Source: Grifola frondosa
Lineage: Eukaryota; Basidiomycota; Agaricomycetes; Polyporales; Grifolaceae
Assembly (NCBI GenBank): GCA_001683735.1
Contig: LUGG01000014.1
Span: forward strand, 558,001 to 622,000
Direction of reading: 5' to 3'
Length of the DNA stretch: 64,000 bases
The position numbers and the translations under genes were made by a program. A model generated the notes under the pieces. The model made no database searches and was not told the DNA's origin. It worked only from the letters and a program-made list of their open reading frames with translations. Below are positions 57,629 through 64,000 of the stretch, one piece after another (within the stretch, counting starts at the first letter, position 1; each line of letters begins with the position of its first letter).

Positions 57629-60600
57629 CTACAGCTTCCGCTCGATAAAGCTCTCAATAACTCCTGCAGTTGTGAGGGGATATTCCTTGAGCACGACCTC
57701 CCCGTCGACTATGAACGTGTTCGGCTGCACGAAGATTTTCCGCGGCTATACCAAGACAGTCACAGTCAGCACGCGACCGAGAATCGACGACGTTTGACAT
57801 TATTCTCACCAGCTTCTTCTTGAGGACGAGATCCCTGATCTCGCCATCCCACCCGGGAAGTGGCGTCGTGAGCGCGGTGTAGAACTGTCGCGCACCCGCG
57901 CCGTCCGCGGTGCTCTTGCGCGTCTGCAGCTCGACGAGGAGCTTGCCCGCGACATCCTTGCCCTCTGTGAGCACCTTCTGTCTGTCGACCTGAGTGGGGA
58001 CGTCGGTGTCAGGGTAGAAAGGCAGAAGGCGGGACAGAATATACGTACGCGGACATAGAGGTTCTCAAGGGACCCGTCCGCTGTGCGGACCTCTTCGAGG
58101 CGCGCGAGTCCAGCCTTGATCATGAACAGTGTGATACCCATACTGATGAAGGGATTAGTGCGCTTGCTGGGGCAGGAAGGGAGAGGAAAGAGCATACCGC
58201 GCCTGCATATGCGCCTGGCCGTGCTTCTTGGTTGCAGGGTCGTAGAACTCGAGAGCGCGTAGGCCTGCACGAGCCATGAGCAGGAAGGAAATGTACTGAA
58301 TGTCGTCGATGTCCTTTTGGTCGACATACTGGTGTGAGAGAAGTTGATTAGCGTGCGATAGGGCAATGAGGGAACATCGCTGGAGCTTACGCTGAAGATC
58401 TTCAGAATGTCCAGGTTGCTGACGACTTCGCAGATGCAGGAGATTAGATACGAAGACACTGCAGAAACGTTTGAGGGCACTTACGATAGAGCGCAACAGA
58501 CTCCGCCCGGCATTCCTCCATCGACGAGGACACTTCACCCAGAATGGAGTCGGGAGTTTGGCCCGGCTTGTACCACGACGTACTAAGAAGCGACGCTCGT
58601 GAGTCAGCATTCATTCTCGGGGGAATTAGCGGACTTACATGGGCTTCCCGGTGAGGGGGTTGATAACCTAAACCATATCTCAATAAGCCCCGGTTTATTT
58701 CGCATGTGAAGAGCTTGACCGCACCTTCGCGGGATCAAAGTTCATCTTCCCATCGGCGCTCTCCTGGAACAACTTGCCGCTTCCGTGCCCAACAACTCAT
58801 GGTTCGCCACCTGCAGCTCGAAGGCGCGGGTGTCCCAAGCGTTGTACAGCTCGACCACGTCGTGAATGAATGTCAGCTCCTCATCTATATGAATTACGGC
58901 CTTGTTAGCATCGCACTAGGCAGATGGGAACATGAGCATACTTGGAGCTTTAGCGGCAAGGATATTCTGCATGTACAGATTTTATGTAAGTACCGGTTAA
59001 ACCCGTCATGAGAGACGAAAACGTACCGCTAGCGAGACATTCTTGAAGCCCGTCGACTCGCGGATTTCATAGTAGTTCTGGAGGGATGGTTGGGTATCAT
59101 ATACTAGATGTAAACATGCAACTTACTGGAATCTACACAAAAAAGGGTAAATGAAGATCATACGTTTAGTGCTTTGCGACACTCACATTGATACCGGCAG
59201 GGATGCCTAAAGAAATTTGAGACAGGTTGAGAATCAATAAGCGATACTGGCTTACCTCCTGTGGCAAAGGTCACGACCTCCAGGGCGGTGAAATCCGGTT
59301 TTCTAAATACATCAACCTCGAAGTCTTTGCCCCATGGCAATGACTTGATTAACTCCGGCGCATCGTTGACCAGCTTGTCGTATTTGGCACTCAGTTGCTT
59401 GTCCACAATGGCAGTGAATCCTAACGAGAAACGGTCAACGTGTTATATTTGCACGTGGTGGACTATATTACCTTCCCATTCCGCTCGGCCGCCATATGGG
59501 TCAACATACGTTTCCACGAAGCCGATATAGCTCTCGACCACAGGGCCGACGTCCTTGACCCACTCCGTCGAAGCTTTCTTGTGCGCAGGGATGGAACCTG
59601 TCTTAAAACTATTCGCCGGTGGCATTAAAGACGTTAGGCGGCATTCAGATTGCACCGAAACGGAACACACACGACTCGATGTAACCTTCGATCATGGCGG
59701 TCTGATGGTCGTTTGCGGCATATTTCTTGGCCTATAGAGATAGAGTTAGAAGGGTGAAGAGATTATCTAGAGAATCTCAGGACCTCAGCGAGCGCCGCGT
59801 TGACTTTCTGCAACGCATCTGCGAAGTCGCCGTATTCAACAGTCAGCGCTGCCTTTTTGTCAAGTATGTCAATCGTATGCAGGGAGGAAGCCTGCGAGGC
59901 GGCCGACGCCACGAGTAAAGTGAAGGTGTCAGGACCGTCCTTGCGTACCCTGCATGTAGTAACCCGGTAAACAGCAGCTTCCCAGAATGAATTGGGATGG
60001 CATACCGGGTGTTTAAGACGTCGATTCCAAGTTTCTCCGCGGATGCCTGCACCGAGGCGACCTCCTCGTCGAGAATCGGATCTCCAAGATAGTAGTTGGA
60101 GATGTGGCCAAGATTAGGCTTGCCGATAGAGTTGCTGGACTCGGGAACGAGTTGGTAGATATGGCCTTTGAGCTGCATCGATCTCGCTAAGTCCACAGCA
60201 CGTCACGCATAGATGGCATGGACTGTCGACTCACTTCATTCCACAGCTTCAGTGCCTCCGACGCATTCGCACATTTTGCGACGACAGCGCCAAAGCTGTC
60301 CTCGGAGATCCGGGGCACGATCTTCGTGAACCCAAAAGATTTGTAGTTCACCAGATTGCTCAGCACCTAAGGCAGAAGGCACGGTGAGCACAATTAAGCC
60401 CTGCCATATGGCACGGCGCGTCGTTGAGAGAGCGTGCACCGGTGAATTACCTGGCTAGTGTACTGCATCAGATCTTCCCATTCCTCCGCTGTCACACCCG
60501 AGCGTTGCTGCAGGCTCCCAAGGTCCGTAAGCTTATCGTTATCGCTGAAAGTCAGGATCAGGAGATCATAGAGCTTCTGCGCCTGAGGCGTCCACTGGCC

Positions 60601-60814
60601 CTGGATGATGCGCACGCCCGCCCAGGAAGCCTCGCCAACGTGGTGCGCGTATTTCTTCTCCTTTGAGCTTCAAGCGAATTGATTAACCGCATGTGCTGCG
60701 ACAGCTATAGCGACGTCAGACGCACCTCAGCAGCGCGAACGACTTTGCCACATTGAGGCTGCACAGCGGCGCGGCGCGGTCTGCAAGGAAACGTTCGGCG
60801 GCGATGTTAACCAT
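57629..60814 (-). CDS. DPP3: Dipeptidyl peptidase III (M49 zinc metallopeptidase)
   Basis: Cytosolic exopeptidase releasing dipeptides from peptide N-termini. Starts [17 protein letters not shown] at 60814, then [58 protein letters not shown] and [26 protein letters not shown]. The zinc site is VANHELLG.. (58780-58800) with the second ligand motif EECRAE (about 58510). The C-terminus reads [13 protein letters not shown] and ends ESFIERKL at 57629. About 710 residues, the family length, in roughly 18 exons including two tiny ones (20 and 6 nt). One C is missing inside the zinc motif at about 58787; restoring it gives [15 protein letters not shown]. As written the frame is lost there. Confidence 0.93.
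59127..59132 (-). other. 6-nt microexon of DPP3
   Basis: The exon ATTCCA (Ile-Pro) lies between a gtgtag acceptor and a gtaagt donor, phase 0 on both sides. It completes INIPNYYEIRE, which the family requires. Confidence 0.85.
59187..59206 (-). other. 20-nt exon of DPP3
   Basis: Codes GIPAGIN between a ttag acceptor and a gtgagt donor. It sits directly upstream of the 6-nt exon in the transcript. Confidence 0.85.
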
Positions 60815-61329
60815 GGTCCTTGAGTGTGCTACGGGGTTGAAGCGCAAAACAAGTGGTATTGGTGGGCGTGTAGACGATTTGGAGAGTAAATGCGAAGAGC
60901 GGAGGACCCGCAAGCTCGATAATCGCATTCGATCGTCTTTAGCAGCTTGATCAGGAGCAAGAACCACCAATTCGGCAATCACCGCAACTTTACTACGTTA
61001 GTAGAATGTATGCTCTGGTGGTTTCATACTTTTATCAGACCTCCTTAAGGTTGGGTATGCAGATCTAGCTATCCCAGCGAATTTGAAGATCGGAAGCTGC
61101 ATGAAGTCGTTAAGTATTCCAGTCGTATCATCGTCATAAAGAAAAGTGAAAAGTATCAATGTATACAATACAAACAAACAATTAAGGTCCGTACATATGA
61201 ATCCTAATCCAAAGCTTCTAGGGTGGACATACAATCCAGAAATGCAACGAAGATTAAGCAAGGATCTCCTTCCGATAACATGAACCCGGCGAAATTGACA
61301 ACAGTCAAAAGGCACCCTGGCCGAGACAT

Positions 61330-62775
61330 TACCTCCCGGGCCAGAGCATATTCTCATTTCCGGTTTTGTCGGGGAACCAGGCTCTTCAAGCTCTTCAATA
61401 ACGACTCCGTCCGCATCGAGCCCGATCCCAGCGACATCCACGCCCGCCTGGAAGTACGTGCGCTGGACGTCCAATTCCAGACGAGGTGTCCGCGCCTGGG
61501 CTTGTGGCGGTGGCGACGACCGCACCAGCGCGGGCGGTGGCGGGAGCGTGAACACCGGTGAGAACATAGCAGACGATGCGAGCGGTGGATTGGGGGAGTA
61601 CGGTCGCGGAGACGCCGTCCACCTGTAGCCATAATCTGGGAGCGTGTCAGGTGTCGCCGGTCTACTCCCGCGCCGAGCGAAGTCAGGAGATGGTGGCGGC
61701 GGGAATGAATATGGGCGCGAAGGAGAGACGCGGTCTGCGAAGAATGTGTAGTAAAATCGTGGAGAATTCCGCGTGCCGGCGGCAGGCCTTGCAGTACCTG
61801 AGGAGGATGCGCGGCGGGTATGTGTGGGAGTCCGACATTGCCAATAGCTTGGTCCGGAGGGGTGAAGAGGTCTGGATGGCTGCGGGGATATAGGAATACT
61901 GGCCGAGAAGATGCTCTCAGAGGCTGCTTGACATGGGAGGTACCGCGTGCCCAGAGCGTTTCCACTGCAACAGGGTCAGAGTAAGATAGCTGAGATCAAA
62001 ACGCCACTGCTCACCAGACCGCACAGCCTATCCCTTCGCGAACGCAACCGCATGCGCTCTTCAGCATTTTGGCGACGATGGAGCGATCAAAGTACTTCGA
62101 GTCCATGCCTACGACGGCCTCCTGCGCATCGTCGCGCGCCATCCATACTCCACGGCCGCACTGCGGAAATGCCCGCATGTGCACAAGCGTGCCGCAGCCG
62201 TTCGTTCTGCGCGTTGGGCGTGTGCCTGCGCTTGCCCGGGCGCAAGGAGAACCCGTACGAGGATACAAGGGTAGAGGCGAGGGCTGGAACGGCGCGGGCG
62301 CGGATTCATCCACGCTACACTCCTCCCCTCCACAAAACAACATAAACGGCTCCTCCTCCACCGGTGCGTCTCGCCTCACGTCCTCGAATTGGATACCGCT
62401 GCTCTCGCCTCCGACGTCCTCTGCATTCCACTCACGCCACTCTCCGCCGCTGTAAGTGTACTCGTCCTCCCCGGCACCGTCAGATACTTGTGTCGGGCTA
62501 GCTGTTCTCGCGATTATTATTGGGCGTGGGTTGGCAGTCACAGAACCAGAGGCTGGGGGTATCGTGCCAGACAAGGGCCGAGCGCCACTCGGCAGACCAT
62601 GCTCGAGGCGCATAGCACCACGCCGTCGAAGGCGAGAAGCCTCCCCTGTGCGCACGAGGTCCGAGAGGAAGATAGAATCGTCTGCATCGACAGGCTGCGG
62701 CGGGGCCAAGCTGGAGCGACGGCGGGGTGAAGGACGCGGAGTATATTCAGAATGCCTACGGTAGACTTGAGGCAT
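61330..62775 (-). CDS. Uncharacterised protein with a small cysteine cluster
   Basis: Starts MPQVYRRHSEYTPRPSPRR at 62775. The first part is Arg/Ser/Pro-rich, then ARPLSGTIPPASGSVT, an acidic patch and MDSKYFDRSIVAKMLKSA. The only compact element is a cysteine cluster spanning an intron: CGCVREGIGCAV + CGNALGTRYLPC, probably a zinc-binding ribbon. The next exon continues in phase as FYYTFFADRVSPSPPYSF and a Pro-rich tail to ELEEPGSPTKPEMRI near 61345. A gtaatg donor follows; the true end is unresolved and could lie as far as 60998. No family recognised. Confidence 0.55.
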
Positions 62776-63139
62776 GGTACAAAACAAGATGGGAGATATA
62801 CAGTATGGGTCTGCGGTGAAAGATGGAAGTGGTCGAGATGGAAAAAGCGGAATGAGCGCGGGCACAGACTTTCACCGCCGCAACAATCCGTCGTGGAGGA
62901 CGCAAGGTCTTAATTATGTCAGCATCGTCAAATTACTTCCGCACCGTCGGCGCTTAATTACCCCATACGGCATTACTATCGAATGCCGAGCCAAATAAGG
63001 TTGGTACCCCCTGTTAAGAGGCCGAACTTATCACCAAAACGTGGTACATATAGCGCATGTAGGTAGAGCCATGTACCTCTGGAGAAAATATCGTATCGTA
63101 CAAAAATAGTGCCTATACATGAGACCGGGGTATTCGCGC
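62776..63139. other. Intergenic, 364 bp
   Basis: Promoter of the Cys-cluster gene and 3' UTR of the Nudix gene, both on the minus strand. AT-rich near 62900-63000. Nothing else seen. Confidence 0.45.
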
Positions 63140-64000
63140 TCATAGCTTGCTTCGAGCACGCCGCTTGTCTCGAGTCCGAACCTGTCGTCGCAGAGCAGAG
63201 GGCTCTGGAATCCTGCCAGGGTCGATACCTTCCAGCGCAGCAGCTTCCCGAAAGATGGGGTCATGCTTGAGCGCACGTGCTATCCGCTGCTCCTGCGAGG
63301 GCTGGCCAGGCGCGTTGACCTCAAAATCAGGCGCACGCGCATACCCTATGGTAGCTACCCTGATGAGAATGGCGCTACACCTATATGAGCGTTTTGCGAG
63401 CAAGTGAGAATGCGGAGCAGGAACATACGCAGTGAGCCCGAAGATAGGCTTCGTCCCGCCTGTTTCTCTTCCGGTCATAAACCGGTGCAGGCGGACCTTG
63501 CCTGGACGAGTGCTCGAGCTGACGTCGTCGTATGTGTGGTACTTCATCTCGAGCATCTCGGGCTCAGTAGCGAAGGGCGGTTCCGAATGCAGGAAGGAAA
63601 TCAGCGGATGCGAGAAGAGTGAGGTCACCTCTGGCGTATTCAAGATTGGCTAGAAATGCCGTAAGCAAAATAGGGGGATGGGTGGTGAATGGCTGACGGA
63701 CTCGAAGCGTGTTATCCAAAATTAATACCACAACACTGCGATAAATAGTGGGTCAACAAACCTCTTGTATGTCAATTATGAAGATACGTACGGAGTGACT
63801 ATCAGGCTATTACCAGCCAAGAACGGTTCCAGGATACATAGTAACGGAACTTTCTGAGGATCTAGCGGTAAACCTATCTGCTGGATTCAACGATGTCGCC
63901 TGATGGTATTCAAAACGCTATACCTCTTCGAATGCTTCACGTCGCTGAATAATGATTAATGAAGGGGGAAGCATTAAAACGTAAGATATACACGTACAGC
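63140..64000 (-). CDS. PCD1: Nudix hydrolase, coenzyme A diphosphatase type (PCD1-like), 5' end outside window
   Basis: Hydrolyses CoA or CoA derivatives to phosphopantetheine and 3',5'-ADP, often in peroxisomes. The Nudix box tail is visible across an intron: RREAFEE (about 63930) + IGLPLDPQKVPLL, matching REXXEEXGL. It then runs LCILEPFLAGNSLIVTP, VVVLILDNTLR, PILNTPEVTSLFSHPLISFL, HSEPPFATEPEMLEMKYHTY, RFMTGRETGGTKPIFGLTA, LIRVATIGYARAPDFEVNAP and a basic tail (RRQVRTRDKRRARSKL) ending at 63140. The final three residues, SKL, match a C-terminal PTS1 peroxisomal targeting signal. Introns are short and all joins keep phase. The catalytic domain start lies beyond 64000. Confidence 0.85.

Noticed and set aside
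1..64000. Programmed frameshifting as a general explanation of the slips
   Set aside because: Only one site resembles a slippery heptamer; the sites lie in unrelated genes and mostly in simple homopolymers, so missing bases explain them better.
1..64000. Widespread pseudogenisation
   Set aside because: Apart from the fragment upstream of the phytase, coding text is conserved on both sides of every break, splice sites are intact and several genes are essential.
1..64000. CRISPR arrays, IS elements, transposons, tRNA or rRNA genes
   Set aside because: None of the expected repeats, transposase or reverse-transcriptase motifs, cloverleaf boxes or rRNA cores were seen; CRISPR is not expected in a fungus.

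Overview
The window is ordinary nuclear DNA of a basidiomycete fungus, most likely a mushroom-forming Agaricomycete. Genes are close together, sit on both strands, and are cut by many short GT-AG introns (mostly 45-65 nt). The content is fungal: a myosin-motor chitin synthase, an Opy2-type HOG-pathway anchor, a Zn2Cys6 regulator and a basidiomycete-type phytase. I see no virus, transposon, CRISPR array, rRNA or tRNA.

Layout: (1) 34-1962 +, 3' part of an uncharacterised Ser/Pro-rich protein; (2) 2271-6590 -, RNA polymerase I subunit RPA135, divergent from (3) 6774-10168 +, a Nup98-type GLFG nucleoporin; (4) 10647-13536 +, coiled-coil/Pro-rich protein; (5) 14832-16820 -, Opy2-like anchor; (6) 17349-19192 -, CAF16 ABC protein, divergent from (7) 19368-21553 +, Air1/2-like zinc-knuckle protein; (8) 21829-25742 -, Zn2Cys6 regulator, divergent from (9) 26974-30492 +, large E2 with UBA; (10) 30846-32138 +, peroxisomal-type carrier; (11) 32753-35314 -, TMEM135-like protein; a decayed gene at 35667-36400; (12) 36401-38167 +, phytase; (13) 38277-40505 - and (14) 41424-44698 -, two uncharacterised membrane proteins; (15) 45595-48606 +, beta'-COP Sec27; (16) 48918-55506 +, myosin-motor chitin synthase; (17) 55832-57084 +, small membrane-anchored protein; (18) 57629-60814 -, dipeptidyl peptidase III; (19) about 61330-62775 -, Cys-containing hypothetical; (20) 63140-64000 -, Nudix CoA diphosphatase, running off the end.

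The genes are housekeeping and do not form a metabolic cluster. Shared themes are RNA metabolism (RPA135, Caf16, Air), secretion and cell wall (Sec27, chitin synthase, Opy2), and peroxisome/lipid (carrier, TMEM135-like, Nudix).

The strongest unexpected signal concerns the sequence itself. In at least 13 conserved genes the reading frame slips at about 20 places. Each slip is repaired by adding one base (twice, two bases), usually in a short homopolymer. All go in the deletion direction, which points to uncorrected consensus errors rather than decay. Genuine biological oddities are a Nup98 that stops exactly at the autoproteolysis site, exons of 6, 15 and 20 nt, an E2 carrying an RBR-like zinc half-cluster, a chitin synthase whose motor P-loop is degenerate, and a probable pseudogene upstream of the phytase. 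I did not find a convincing new multi-gene system.
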